Source: Rhizobium sp. BG4 (GTDB lineage Bacteria > Pseudomonadota > Alphaproteobacteria > Rhizobiales > Rhizobiaceae). Taken from it: a stretch of DNA of 64,000 nt. The stretch lies in contig NZ_CP044125.1 in NCBI RefSeq assembly GCF_016864575.1, positions 3,330,001 to 3,394,000 on the forward strand. The letters are read 5' to 3'. Made by a program: the position numbers and the translations under genes. Positions 53,145 to 61,704 of the stretch are shown in pieces. The notes under the pieces were generated by a model that searched no databases, was not told the origin of the DNA, and worked only from the letters and a program-made list of their open reading frames with translations. Each line of letters opens with the position of its first letter. The first letter of the stretch is position 1.

Positions 53145-54083
53145 TTACGGCGCCCGTGTTGCCTCAGATGTATCGGATACGGGCTTGGATGCAAAGCGCC
53201 GCTCGCGCCAGATGATGTAGAGGCCGGACGCGATGATGATCAGGATGCCGAGCCATTTCAGCGCATCCGGGAAATCGCCGAAGACCAGCCAGGCGAAGAT
53301 CGTCGCCGAGACGATCTCGAAATATTGCAGCGGCGCCAGCGTCGAGGCGGGGGCGGCGCGATAGGCATAGACGCCGAGAATGCCGGCGATCGCCGCCATG
53401 ACGCCGACGCCGGCGAGATAGAAGAAGGCAAGCGCCGAGGGCATGACCGGATCGAACACATCCGAGCCGCTGCTTTCGCCGATATAGAGAATGATGCAGC
53501 AGAAGAAGAGGCCCCAGAGGCCCATCTGGAACTGCATGACCCAGGGGTCCTCGCGCTGCGCCAGCGCCCGATTCATCATCGCCGAGATGGCGATGCAGAC
53601 GGCGCTGACGACGGGGAGAAGCGCGACGAAGCCGACTTCCTGGAAGCTCGGCTGGATGATCAGGATCGCCCCGAAGAAGCCGACGCCGCAGGCCGTGTAG
53701 CGCCGCCAGCCGATGGCTTCGCCGAGGAAGATGCTGCTGAGGATCGTCAGGATGATCGGCTCGACGAAGAAGATGGCGATCGCATCGGCGACCGACATGT
53801 ATTTCAGCGTGGCGACGAAGGAGATCATCGAGATGGTCATGATGATCCCGCGGATCGCGTGATAGAAGGTCTGCTTCCACGAGAGATCGGCGAGGTTTTT
53901 GCGCCAGATGACGACGGGCAGCATGCAGATCGCCTGGACGGCGAAGCGCGCCGCGGTGATCTCGGCAGACGGCACGGTGGCGATCGCCAGCTTGGCGAAG
54001 ATATCGATCAGCGGCGAGAACAGCACCGAGAGAAGCATGAGCATCAGGCCCATGGTGACTTCGGAGGATGCTGTCGTCTTCAT
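53145..54083 (-). CDS. EamA-family (DMT) transporter
   Basis: A 312-residue protein with ten likely membrane segments in two EamA repeats (MGLMLMLLSVLFSPLIDIFAKL to LGEAIGWRRYTACGVG, and SAVCIAISAMMNRALAQ to DALKWLGILIIIASGLYII). Such transporters often export or import amino acids or small organic acids. It belongs to a four-gene leftward operon with an alpha/beta hydrolase, CoA-transferase and ThDP enzyme. The ribosome binding site is weak. Confidence 0.9.
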   Translation of the reverse strand: MKTTASSEVTMGLMLMLLSVLFSPLIDIFAKLAIATVPSAEITAARFAVQAICMLPVVIWRKNLADLSWKQTFYHAIRGIIMTISMISFVATLKYMSVADAIAIFFVEPIILTILSSIFLGEAIGWRRYTACGVGFFGAILIIQPSFQEVGFVALLPVVSAVCIAISAMMNRALAQREDPWVMQFQMGLWGLFFCCIILYIGESSGSDVFDPVMPSALAFFYLAGVGVMAAIAGILGVYAYRAAPASTLAPLQYFEIVSATIFAWLVFGDFPDALKWLGILIIIASGLYIIWRERRFASKPVSDTSEATRAP

Positions 54084-54111
54084 TGCCGTACCATTCTTGT
54101 CTGCGGGGCTC

Positions 54112-55041
54112 TCAGGAACGTGCCGTCACGCCATCGCACCAATCGGCGAAGGCCGAGATGGCCGCCGCGGCGCCGGTGTCGTTCAGTGTCTCGTGCCGGG
54201 CGTCCTGATATATTTCAGTGGTGATACGGGAGAAGCCATGCCGTTTCAAATGGTTTGACAGCCATCTTACGGCTTTCCCGTGCTCGGTTGCTGGATCCTG
54301 CCCGCCGCCGACAAGATGGATCGGTAGGGATTTCGGCAGCCGGTTCAGATGCTCGGTCTTCGGCGCCCGGAAGGTCAGCTCGAAGATGTCGAGCCACAGC
54401 GATACCGAGGCATCGAAGCCGCAGAGCGGATCGGCGATATATGCATCGACTTCACTGGGATCGTGCGACAGCCAGTCGAAGGCGGTGCGGTGGCCGGGGA
54501 TGGCCTTGCCCCAGGCGGCAAAGGTCAGCTTCGGCAGGAGGCCGCTCGGCACATCCGAGCCCTTCAGGGCCTTTTCGGCAAGCAGGATGGCGTGGGCGGC
54601 GCGACCCGCCGCGCCGACGGCGAAGTTGGAATTCCAGACGGCGACGGCGTTGAATTTTTCGGGGTAGGAGACCGCCGTGTTGAGCGCGATCAGTCCGCCC
54701 ATCGAATGACCGAAGAGGATGACGGGCAGGCCGGGATAGAGGCCGGCGGCGTGATCGCGCATGGCGACAACATCCTCCTGCACGCGGGTTACGCCGTTCC
54801 GTCTTGCGAACTGGCCGATCGGCGCATCGGGCGCCGTCGTTTCGCCGTGGCCGCGGTGGTCGTGGGCGAAGACGTGATAGCCGCGGGCGGCCATCGCCGC
54901 GGCGAAGCGCGCGTATCGTTTCGAATGTTCGGCAAGGCCGTGGCAGACCATGAGGATGGCGCGTGCCGTGCCCTCTGCCGCCGCATGGTGAAAGGCAAGC
55001 GTTGCGTCCGGTCTCTTAAGCCATTGTGTTTGCGAAAACAT
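54112..55041 (-). CDS. Alpha/beta hydrolase (lysophospholipase / monoacylglycerol lipase type)
   Basis: A 309-residue hydrolase. Oxyanion region VCHGLAEHSKRY (~33), nucleophile GHSMGG (~112), acid in GGGQDPATEHG (~250) and His in YQDARHETLND (~282). It has no signal peptide, so it acts in the cytoplasm. It heads the leftward operon; 28 bp separate it from the EamA gene. It diverges from RNase T2. Confidence 0.9.
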   Translation of the reverse strand: MFSQTQWLKRPDATLAFHHAAAEGTARAILMVCHGLAEHSKRYARFAAAMAARGYHVFAHDHRGHGETTAPDAPIGQFARRNGVTRVQEDVVAMRDHAAGLYPGLPVILFGHSMGGLIALNTAVSYPEKFNAVAVWNSNFAVGAAGRAAHAILLAEKALKGSDVPSGLLPKLTFAAWGKAIPGHRTAFDWLSHDPSEVDAYIADPLCGFDASVSLWLDIFELTFRAPKTEHLNRLPKSLPIHLVGGGQDPATEHGKAVRWLSNHLKRHGFSRITTEIYQDARHETLNDTGAAAAISAFADWCDGVTARS

Positions 55042-55193
55042 TCGGTCCTCCCGGCCGGTACCAGAGCAGATCGGGCGGCAAATGCAAGCGTCGCTGCGAC
55101 GATATGCAGGGGAAATTCATGCGATTCAGGGTTGCGGGGAGGCGAGCTTCATGCTTATTTGTTCGTGTATTGTTCTATTTTCAGAGGGTGGAG

Positions 55194-55922
55194 ATGAGCA
55201 GGTTCCTTGTTGTTGCCGTGATGCTTGCATTGTCGGGTTTCTCCGCCGGTTCGGCGATGGCGCAGGAGGGGCGCACCCGCTTCATTCTCGCCGCCAGCTG
55301 GCAGCCGGCCTTCTGCCAGACCAACCAGAAGAAAGCCGAATGCGCCAGCCAGACGGCCGAGCGCTACGATGCGACGAACTTTTCGCTGCACGGCCTCTGG
55401 CCGATGCGGCAGAATTACTGCGGAGTTCCCGGAGATCAGCAGGCGGCCGACAAGGATGGCGACTGGCGCTCGCTTCCCGAGGTCAAGCTGACGCCCGAGA
55501 ATGCGGCGGCACTCGCCAAGGCGATGCCGGGAACGCAATCGGCGCTGGAGCGCCATGAATGGACCAAGCACGGCACCTGCACGAAGCTTTCTGCCGACGC
55601 CTATTTCGGCACGGCGGTGCGGCTGATGGGCGATCTCAACGGCTCGGCGGTGCGCGATCTCTTCGCCGCCAACACCGGCAAGATGGTGACCGCCGAGCAG
55701 ATCAAGGCGGCGTTCGACAAGAGTTTCGGCGCTGGCGCCAGCGACCGCGTCAAGATGAGCTGCCGCAGGGCAGGCGGGGTGCGCGTCATCAGCGAGCTGA
55801 CGATCGGCCTCTCGCAGGATGCGGTGACGGATATGAACGCCGGTCTCGGCAAGCTGATCCAGGGTGCAGGGCGGACGTCGTTCGGCTGCAACGAGGGGAT
55901 CGTCGATGCGGCAGGCTTCTAG
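55194..55922 (+). CDS. Ribonuclease T2
   Basis: A 242-residue exported RNase. Signal peptide SRFLVVAVMLALSGFSAGSAMAQ (~23). CAS1 motif NFSLHGLWP (~64) and CAS2 motif HEWTKHGTC (~122) contain both catalytic His residues and the Glu. Several cysteines (AFCQ, AEC, NYC, GTC, SC, GC) fit a disulphide-bonded periplasmic enzyme. The start at 55194 is directly preceded by GGGTGGAG, a close but usable ribosome binding site. It scavenges RNA or responds to phosphate stress. Confidence 0.92.
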   Translation: MSRFLVVAVMLALSGFSAGSAMAQEGRTRFILAASWQPAFCQTNQKKAECASQTAERYDATNFSLHGLWPMRQNYCGVPGDQQAADKDGDWRSLPEVKLTPENAAALAKAMPGTQSALERHEWTKHGTCTKLSADAYFGTAVRLMGDLNGSAVRDLFAANTGKMVTAEQIKAAFDKSFGAGASDRVKMSCRRAGGVRVISELTIGLSQDAVTDMNAGLGKLIQGAGRTSFGCNEGIVDAAGF

Positions 55923-56058
55923 GCGCCGCTAAATCTGGCAGGGACGCAATCGTGAGGCCCGAAATCCGGTAGCAATACCGGTTTCGGCGTTGCCCGGCGC
56001 GCCCGTTTCGCCTACATAGCGGCACGGTTTTAAAGTTTGCGCCTGGAGCAGTTCACAC

Positions 56059-57708
56059 ATGGCACGTCAGTTCATTTATCATATGTCGGGACTTAACAAG
56101 TCTTACGGCGCCAAGAAGATCCTCGAAAACGTCAACCTGTCGTTCTACCCGGACGCCAAAATCGGTATTCTCGGCCCGAACGGTGCCGGTAAGTCGACCG
56201 TTCTGCGCATCATCGCCGGTCAGGACAAGGAATATACCGGTGAAGCCTGGCTCGCCGAAGGTGCGACCGTCGGCTACCTCGAACAGGAGCCGAAGCTCGA
56301 TCCAAGCAAGACCGCGTTCGAAAACGTCATGGAAGGCGTTGCCGACAAGCAGGCCGTGCTCGACCGCTACAACGAGCTGATGATGAACTATTCCGACGAG
56401 ACGGCGGAAGAGGGCGCCAAGCTCCAGGACATCATCGACAGCCAGAACCTCTGGGATCTCGAACAGCAGGTCGAGATGGCGATGGAAGCGCTGCGCTGCC
56501 CGCCGAAGGATGCCGAGGTCACCAATCTCTCGGGTGGTGAACGCCGCCGTATCGCGCTCTGCCGCCTGCTCCTGTCGCAGCCGGATCTGCTGCTACTCGA
56601 CGAACCGACCAACCATCTCGACGCTGAGACCATCGCCTGGCTGGAAAAGCACCTGCGCGATTATCCGGGCGCCGTGATGATGATCACCCACGACCGCTAC
56701 TTCCTCGACAACGTCACCGGCTGGATCCTGGAGCTCGACCGTGGCCGCGGCATTCCGTACGAAGGCAACTATTCTGCCTACCTGACGGCCAAGGCCAAGC
56801 GCATGCAGCAGGAAGCCCGCGAAGAAGCCGGCCGCCAGAAGGCGCTGTCGCGCGAACAGGAATGGATCGCCTCCAGCCCGAAGGCTCGCCAGGCCAAGTC
56901 CAAGGCCCGTATCAAGGCCTACGAACAGCTGGTCGATGCGGCCGAGAACATCCGTCCCGGCGATGCGCAGATCATCATCCCGGTCTCCGAGCGTCTCGGC
57001 CAGGTGGTCATCGAGCTCGAAGGCATCAAGAAGGGCTTTGACGGCCGCACGCTGATCAACGACCTGTCGATCAAGCTGCCGCCGGGCGGCATCGTCGGCA
57101 TCATCGGCCCGAACGGCGCCGGCAAGTCGACGCTCTTCAAGATGATCACCGGCCAGGAAACCCCGGATGAGGGTTCTATCCGCATCGGTGAAACCGTGCA
57201 TCTCGGCTATGTCGACCAGAGCCGCGATGCGCTGAACGCCGACAAGACCGTCTGGGAAGAAATCTCCGGCGGCGCCGAAGTCATCAAGCTCGGCAAGTTC
57301 GACATGAACTCGCGCGCCTATTGCGGCGCCTTCAACTTCAAGGGCGGTGACCAGCAGCAGAAGGTCGGCAACCTCTCGGGCGGTCAGCGTAACCGCGTGC
57401 ATCTCGCCAAGATGCTGAAGGCCGGCGGCAACGTTCTTCTCCTCGACGAACCGACCAACGACCTCGACACGGAAACGCTCGGTGCGCTGGAAAGCGCGCT
57501 CGAAAACTTCGCCGGCTGCGCCATCATCATCAGCCACGATCGCATGTTCCTCGACCGCCTGGCGACGCATATCCTCGCCTTCGAAGGTGACGGCCATGTC
57601 GAATGGTTCGAAGGCAACTTCGAGGACTACGAAGAAGACAAGGTCCGCCGCCTCGGCCCCGATGCGCTGAACCCGGGCAGCCAGGCCTACAAGCGCCTGA
57701 CGCGCTGA
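56059..57708 (+). CDS. ettA: Energy-dependent translational throttle protein EttA (ABC-F)
   Basis: A 549-residue ABC-F protein with two ATPase domains and no membrane part. Domain 1 has GPNGAGKST (~41), LSGGERRRIALCR (~160) and LLLLDEPTNHLD. The linker with arm is at ~240-320. Domain 2 has GPNGAGKST (~352), LSGGQRNRVHLAK (~442) and LLLDEPTNDLD. The final basic tail ends PGSQAYKRLTR as in other EttA proteins. EttA binds the ribosomal E site and gates entry into elongation by ATP/ADP ratio. A terminator follows. Confidence 0.95.
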   Translation: MARQFIYHMSGLNKSYGAKKILENVNLSFYPDAKIGILGPNGAGKSTVLRIIAGQDKEYTGEAWLAEGATVGYLEQEPKLDPSKTAFENVMEGVADKQAVLDRYNELMMNYSDETAEEGAKLQDIIDSQNLWDLEQQVEMAMEALRCPPKDAEVTNLSGGERRRIALCRLLLSQPDLLLLDEPTNHLDAETIAWLEKHLRDYPGAVMMITHDRYFLDNVTGWILELDRGRGIPYEGNYSAYLTAKAKRMQQEAREEAGRQKALSREQEWIASSPKARQAKSKARIKAYEQLVDAAENIRPGDAQIIIPVSERLGQVVIELEGIKKGFDGRTLINDLSIKLPPGGIVGIIGPNGAGKSTLFKMITGQETPDEGSIRIGETVHLGYVDQSRDALNADKTVWEEISGGAEVIKLGKFDMNSRAYCGAFNFKGGDQQQKVGNLSGGQRNRVHLAKMLKAGGNVLLLDEPTNDLDTETLGALESALENFAGCAIIISHDRMFLDRLATHILAFEGDGHVEWFEGNFEDYEEDKVRRLGPDALNPGSQAYKRLTR

Positions 57709-57732
57709 GGTTTTTGAGCCTGTTTGATGCGA

Positions 57733-57762
57733 GCCCCGGCCTTTGTGCCGGGGCTTTTGTTT
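57733..57762 (+). terminator. Intrinsic terminator of ettA
   Basis: GCCCCGGC-CTTTGT-GCCGGGGC followed by TTTTGTTTT, 24 bp after the ettA stop. Confidence 0.88.
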
Positions 57763-57909
57763 TGGGGGATGAGAGAGGAGAGTGCCGCCTCAAGCCGCGC
57801 CCCCGAGAAGCGCAGCCCTCGACAATCACGCCACCCGTCCAAGTCGCTATCCGGCCAGCAAATTTCGTGAATAGCCGCGATTGACGCTTGCCACGGTTTC
57901 TCAAATCAC

Positions 57910-57925
57910 ATAAAGATATCTTTAT
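57910..57925. promoter_or_regulatory. SahR operator upstream of sahR-metF
   Basis: Perfect 16-bp palindrome ATAAAGATATCTTTAT, identical to the core of the metH operator at 17995-18014. It lies 18 bp before the chosen sahR start, so SahR would repress itself together with metF. Confidence 0.8.
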
Positions 57926-57943
57926 ATGTTGATTGGGTCGAAT

Positions 57944-58960
57944 ATGGCTGAACCTGTCAGGCTTGGATTGGATGCGCTCGTTGACGTCTTGAAGGCGGCA
58001 GGTGAGCCGACGCGTCTGCGTCTTCTGGCGCTGCTGGCCGCCGGTGACCTGACGGTGACCGATCTTACCGAAATTCTCGGCCAGTCGCAGCCCCGCATTT
58101 CCCGGCACCTGAAGCTGCTTGGCGAGGCCGAGCTGATCGATCGTTATCAGGAAGGCGCCTGGGCCTATTTCCGGCTGAAGCAGGAGGGCAAGGCGGCGTC
58201 TCTGGTGCGCATGCTGCTGCAGCATTCCTCCGAGAACGATCCTGTCATTCTGCGCGACGGCGAGCGGCTGTCGTCGGTCAAGCGCCAGCGCGCCGAGCGG
58301 GCGCAGGCCTATTTCAGCCGCAACGCCGCCGAATGGGACGAGCTGCGCCGCCTGCATGCCGCCGACGAAGAGGTCGATGCCGCCGTCATCAAGCTGATCG
58401 GCAATCAGCCGATCCATTCGCTGCTCGATCTCGGCACCGGCACCGGCCGCATCCTGCAGCTGCTCTCGGGGCTTTACCGGCGGGCGATCGGCGTTGATGC
58501 CAGCCGCGACATGCTGAGCGTCGCCCGCGCCAATCTCGACAAGTCGGGGATCACCAAGGCGTCGGTGCGCCATGCCGATATCCTGAACCTGCCCTTCGAG
58601 GGCCAGGATTTCGATCTGGTGACCATCCACCAGGTCCTGCATTTCTTCGATCAGCCCGAAATCGCCATCAACGAGGCGGCGCGCATGCTGGCGCCCGGCG
58701 GGCGGCTGATGGTCATCGATCTGGCCCCGCACGGGCTCGAATATCTTCGCGACGAGCATGCCCATGTCCGTCTCGGTTTCTCGCATCAGTCGATGTCCGA
58801 CTGGCTGCGCAAAGCGGGGCTCGATGTCGAGCAGGCCGTTGATCTTCATCCGGGTCAGCCGGGCGAGAAGGGCCTCACGGTCACGATCTGGCTCGCGCGC
58901 GATCCGCGGCGCCTTATGGCATCCGAAAGCGCCGGTACAGTATTGGCCGGGGAGGTTTGA
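57944..58960 (+). CDS. sahR: ArsR-type regulator fused to a SAM-methyltransferase-like domain (SahR)
   Basis: A 338-residue protein. The ArsR winged helix (~8-90) has LKAAGEPTRLRLLALLAAGDLTVTDLTEILGQSQPRISRHLKLL (in part) and no metal-binding cysteines. The methyltransferase-like domain (~110-320) has LDLGTGTGRI (~160) and the YDLV-equivalent FDLVTIHQVLHFF. SahR senses S-adenosylhomocysteine in this domain and controls methionine-cycle genes. The start at 57944 is preferred because an ATG at 57926 abuts the operator. It is followed after 3 bp by metF. Confidence 0.9.
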   Translation: MAEPVRLGLDALVDVLKAAGEPTRLRLLALLAAGDLTVTDLTEILGQSQPRISRHLKLLGEAELIDRYQEGAWAYFRLKQEGKAASLVRMLLQHSSENDPVILRDGERLSSVKRQRAERAQAYFSRNAAEWDELRRLHAADEEVDAAVIKLIGNQPIHSLLDLGTGTGRILQLLSGLYRRAIGVDASRDMLSVARANLDKSGITKASVRHADILNLPFEGQDFDLVTIHQVLHFFDQPEIAINEAARMLAPGGRLMVIDLAPHGLEYLRDEHAHVRLGFSHQSMSDWLRKAGLDVEQAVDLHPGQPGEKGLTVTIWLARDPRRLMASESAGTVLAGEV

Positions 58961-58963
58961 TTT

Positions 58964-59863
58964 ATGACTTTGAACACTGGTAGCCGCCGCGATATCGGCA
59001 TTTCCTTCGAGTTCTTCCCGCCGAAGTCGGAAGAGATGGAAGGACAGCTCTGGAAGGCCGTGAGCGAGCTGCAGGACTGGAATCCGGATTTCGTCTCGGT
59101 GACCTATGGCGCCGGCGGCACCACCAAGGCGCCGACGCTGACCGCGGTCACGCGCTTCCTCAACGAGACGCCGCTTGCGACCGCCTCGCATCTCACCTGC
59201 GTCGGTGCGACGAAGGAAGAGACGCATCAGGTCATCGACAATTTCCGCAAGGCGGGCGTCAAGCATTTCGTGGCGCTGCGCGGCGATGCGCCCGGCGGCG
59301 CCGGTGCGCCCTATCAGCCCCATCCGGGCGGCTATGCCAATGCCTCCGAGCTGGTCGCAGGTCTTCGCGAGATCGGCGATTTCGAGATCTCGGTTTCGGC
59401 CTATCCGGAGAAGCATCCCGAGAGCAAGGATGTTTCCGCCGATATCGACATGCTGAAGCGCAAGGCCGATAACGGCGCCAACCGGGCGCTGACGCAGTTC
59501 TTCTTCGATAACGACAATTTCGAGCGATACCTCGAGAAGGTGCGGGCGGCTGGCGTGAAGATGCCAATCGTGCCCGGCATCATGCCGATCCTCAACCTGA
59601 CGCAGCTGAAGCGCTTTGCCGGCGCCTGCGGCACCGTCATCCCGGCTTTCCTCGACGAGCGTTTCGCCGGCCTCGACGACAAGCCGGAAGAGCGCGCCAA
59701 GGTGGCGGCCGATGTGGCTGCCGAGCAGATCGAGGATCTGGTGCGCCGCGGGCTGCACGAATTTCATCTCTATACGATGAACCGTTCGCCGCTGGTTTCG
59801 GCGGTTCTCACCAATCTCGGTTTCCGCCGAGGCGAGACCAAGGCCGAGGGCGCGGCTGCCTGA
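58964..59863 (+). CDS. metF: Methylenetetrahydrofolate reductase
   Basis: A 299-residue flavoprotein that makes 5-methyltetrahydrofolate for MetH. Family marks are ISFEFFPPKSEEME (N-terminus, catalytic Glu), VSVTYGAGGTT (~43), HLTCVGATKEE (~76), ALRGDAPGG (~103), TQFFFDNDNFERYL (~170) and PGIMPI (~196). It lies 3 bp after sahR and shares its promoter. A terminator follows. Confidence 0.97.
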   Translation: MTLNTGSRRDIGISFEFFPPKSEEMEGQLWKAVSELQDWNPDFVSVTYGAGGTTKAPTLTAVTRFLNETPLATASHLTCVGATKEETHQVIDNFRKAGVKHFVALRGDAPGGAGAPYQPHPGGYANASELVAGLREIGDFEISVSAYPEKHPESKDVSADIDMLKRKADNGANRALTQFFFDNDNFERYLEKVRAAGVKMPIVPGIMPILNLTQLKRFAGACGTVIPAFLDERFAGLDDKPEERAKVAADVAAEQIEDLVRRGLHEFHLYTMNRSPLVSAVLTNLGFRRGETKAEGAAA

Positions 59864-59887
59864 TCACGGCAGCTGATTGACGGCAAC

Positions 59888-59923
59888 AAAAAAGCGCATG
59901 TCAGGCGGGACATGCGCTTTTTT
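59888..59923. terminator. Bidirectional terminator after metF
   Basis: AAAAAA-GCGCATGTC-AGGCGG-GACATGCGC-TTTTTT: a 9-bp stem flanked by A and T runs. It ends metF and, on the other strand, the small membrane peptide gene. Confidence 0.92.
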
Positions 59924-59983
59924 AGTTTGCTGAACTGTTCACTCAGGAGTCCGGTATTCCAGTCATAGGGTCCGGTTTGCCGC

Positions 59984-60061
59984 TCAGATGAAGAGCATAG
60001 ACAAGACGAACGCGAACGCTGCACTGACCAACAGGACATTCAAGGATCGTGTGATACCCAT
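59984..60061 (-). CDS. 25-residue membrane peptide gene
   Basis: MGITRSLNVLL, then VSAAFAFVLSMLFI, stop: almost the whole peptide after residue 7 is hydrophobic, enough for one membrane span. The start codon is preceded by AAAGGAGG at optimal spacing (5-6 bp), one of the best ribosome binding sites in the window. The bidirectional terminator at 59888-59923 lies 60 bp downstream. Very short membrane peptides of this kind are usually missed by gene callers; this one resembles peptides I recall in other Rhizobiales. Function unknown. Confidence 0.65.
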   Translation of the reverse strand: MGITRSLNVLLVSAAFAFVLSMLFI

Positions 60062-60382
60062 GTCTGCCTCCTTTGCGTTAACGAGGGCATATTATGTCCG
60101 AAATGTGTCGGGTGAAAAGCGAATTCCATGTTGCGCCGCAGCAACAGCCAGTGGATAACTGCTGTGCGTATCAATCACGGCATTGAAATCGTTTGAAAAA
60201 TTCAGGCGAAAATTTCTTCACACATTTTAACGGCACGTTAAAGTCGGCGATCCCGGCGTTAAGGCTTGCGTCCGGATGAAGGCTTTTGCCGAAGCTCCTG
60301 AAATCGCGGCATAAAAGAAAATCGCGCCCGGCCAGATGGACGGACGCGATGGCATTGCTGCGTAACGGTTTGTTTCGGCGAC
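60062..60382. other. Intergenic region with a CtrA-type site
   Basis: A 321-bp stretch with no gene. It holds a perfect TTAA-N7-TTAA (60227-60241), the full CtrA consensus, with another TTAA at 60259, about 165 bp upstream of the membrane-peptide gene. The mltB terminator also lies here (60311-60350). Confidence 0.4.
60311..60350 (-). terminator. Intrinsic terminator of the MltB-type gene
   Basis: On the minus strand ATCGCGTCCG pairs with CGGGCGCGAT (one G-T wobble, 10-base loop), followed by TTTCTTTTAT. It lies 33 bp after the lytic transglycosylase stop. Confidence 0.7.
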
Positions 60383-61624
60383 TCAGAGCGCGCCGAGGAG
60401 GCCCGGCGTCGCCCAGCCGTCGGCCGGCATGCCCAGGCGCTGCTGTTCCTTCTGGATGGCGACGCGGGTGCCGGAACCGAGGATGCCGTCGATCTCGCCG
60501 ACGTCATGGCCGAGCGACTGCAGCTTTGTCTGCAGCTGCTTCATCTGGTCGTTGGCAAGGCCCTGTTCCGGGGTGCCCTTCTGGTAGGGCTGGGCGCCGG
60601 AGAGGCGGGTCGCGAAATAGGCGGCCGAGGTCGTGTAGATGAACGACTTGTTCCACTCGAGATAGATCTTGAAGTTCGGATAGGCGATGAAGGCCGGTCC
60701 GAGGCGGCCCTGCGGCAGAACGAGGTCGCCTTCGAGCTCACCGAAATTGGTGTTGCCGTCACGCGGCTTAACGCCGAGCGCAAACCAGTCGCCAGCCTTC
60801 ATCGTGCCGCCGAGGCCAGACTTTTCCCAGGGAAGGTTCTCGGGCACGGTGACTTCCTGCAGCCAGGGCTGGCCGCGCTCGAAGCCGAGATGCTGGATGA
60901 ACTTGGCGGCCGTGAGGATCGCGTCCGGGCCGCTCTGCTTCAGGCGCACGTGGCCGTCGCCATCGCCGTCCATGCCGTAGGCGATGATGTCGCGCGGCAG
61001 CATCTGCACCTGGCCGATTTCGCCGGCCCATGCGCCGGTGTTGGTCGCCGGGTCGAGGTCGCCGTGCTGGACCATCTCGATCAGAGCGATCAGCTGCGGA
61101 CGGAAGAGCTCGGGGCGGCGGCAATCATGCGAGAGCGTCACGAGGGCGTTGCGGGTGTTGAAATCGCCCTGAACGGCGCCGAAGTCGGTCTCCATCGCCC
61201 AGAAAGCGGTGATGACGCCGGCCGGCACGCCGTAATCCTGCTCGGCCTTGGCGAAGACATCGGCATACTGCTTCATCTTCTGGCGGCCGATATCGAGACG
61301 GGCCTGGCTGACGGTACGCTGCGAGAATTCGAGGAAAGTTTGCTTGAAGACGCCCTGGGCGCGGTCGCGGCTCAGAACCTTGGGGTCGATCTCGGCGCCG
61401 GCGAGCGCCTGGTCGGCGGCTTCGGCAGTGGCACCGGCGGCAATCGCATCGGCCTTCACACCTGCCAGGAACTGCGAGAGGTCACCGTCGCAGGCGACAG
61501 CCGGGGTCTGCGGGGCGGCGGGTGCCGCCGGGGCAGGGGCGGCCTGCTGGGCGAAGACGGTGGTGGCAGACGTGACGGCAAACAGAAGAGCAAGTGCAGA
61601 GCGGCTTGCGAGCGAGCGGTGCAT
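60383..61624 (-). CDS. Lytic murein transglycosylase (MltB type)
   Basis: A 413-residue periplasmic enzyme. Signal peptide SALALLFAVTSATTVFAQ (~25), then an Ala/Pro linker. The SLT_2 domain (~45-345) has YGVPAGVITAFWAMETDFGAVQGDF (catalytic Glu in METDFG, ~144), AWAGEIGQVQMLPRDIIAYG and GDGDGHVRLKQSGPDAI (in parts). A C-terminal peptidoglycan-binding fold has LQTKLQSLGHDVGEIDGILGSGTR (~350-405). It cleaves glycan strands to 1,6-anhydro ends. No lipobox, so it is soluble. Confidence 0.93.
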   Translation of the reverse strand: MHRSLASRSALALLFAVTSATTVFAQQAAPAPAAPAAPQTPAVACDGDLSQFLAGVKADAIAAGATAEAADQALAGAEIDPKVLSRDRAQGVFKQTFLEFSQRTVSQARLDIGRQKMKQYADVFAKAEQDYGVPAGVITAFWAMETDFGAVQGDFNTRNALVTLSHDCRRPELFRPQLIALIEMVQHGDLDPATNTGAWAGEIGQVQMLPRDIIAYGMDGDGDGHVRLKQSGPDAILTAAKFIQHLGFERGQPWLQEVTVPENLPWEKSGLGGTMKAGDWFALGVKPRDGNTNFGELEGDLVLPQGRLGPAFIAYPNFKIYLEWNKSFIYTTSAAYFATRLSGAQPYQKGTPEQGLANDQMKQLQTKLQSLGHDVGEIDGILGSGTRVAIQKEQQRLGMPADGWATPGLLGAL

Positions 61625-61704
61625 GGGTTCGTCCTTATATCCGAAATATGTCCGCCGCTTTCACAGATGAATGTGACGGAAGCAAGAAAGTTCGGTGGAC
61701 GTTA

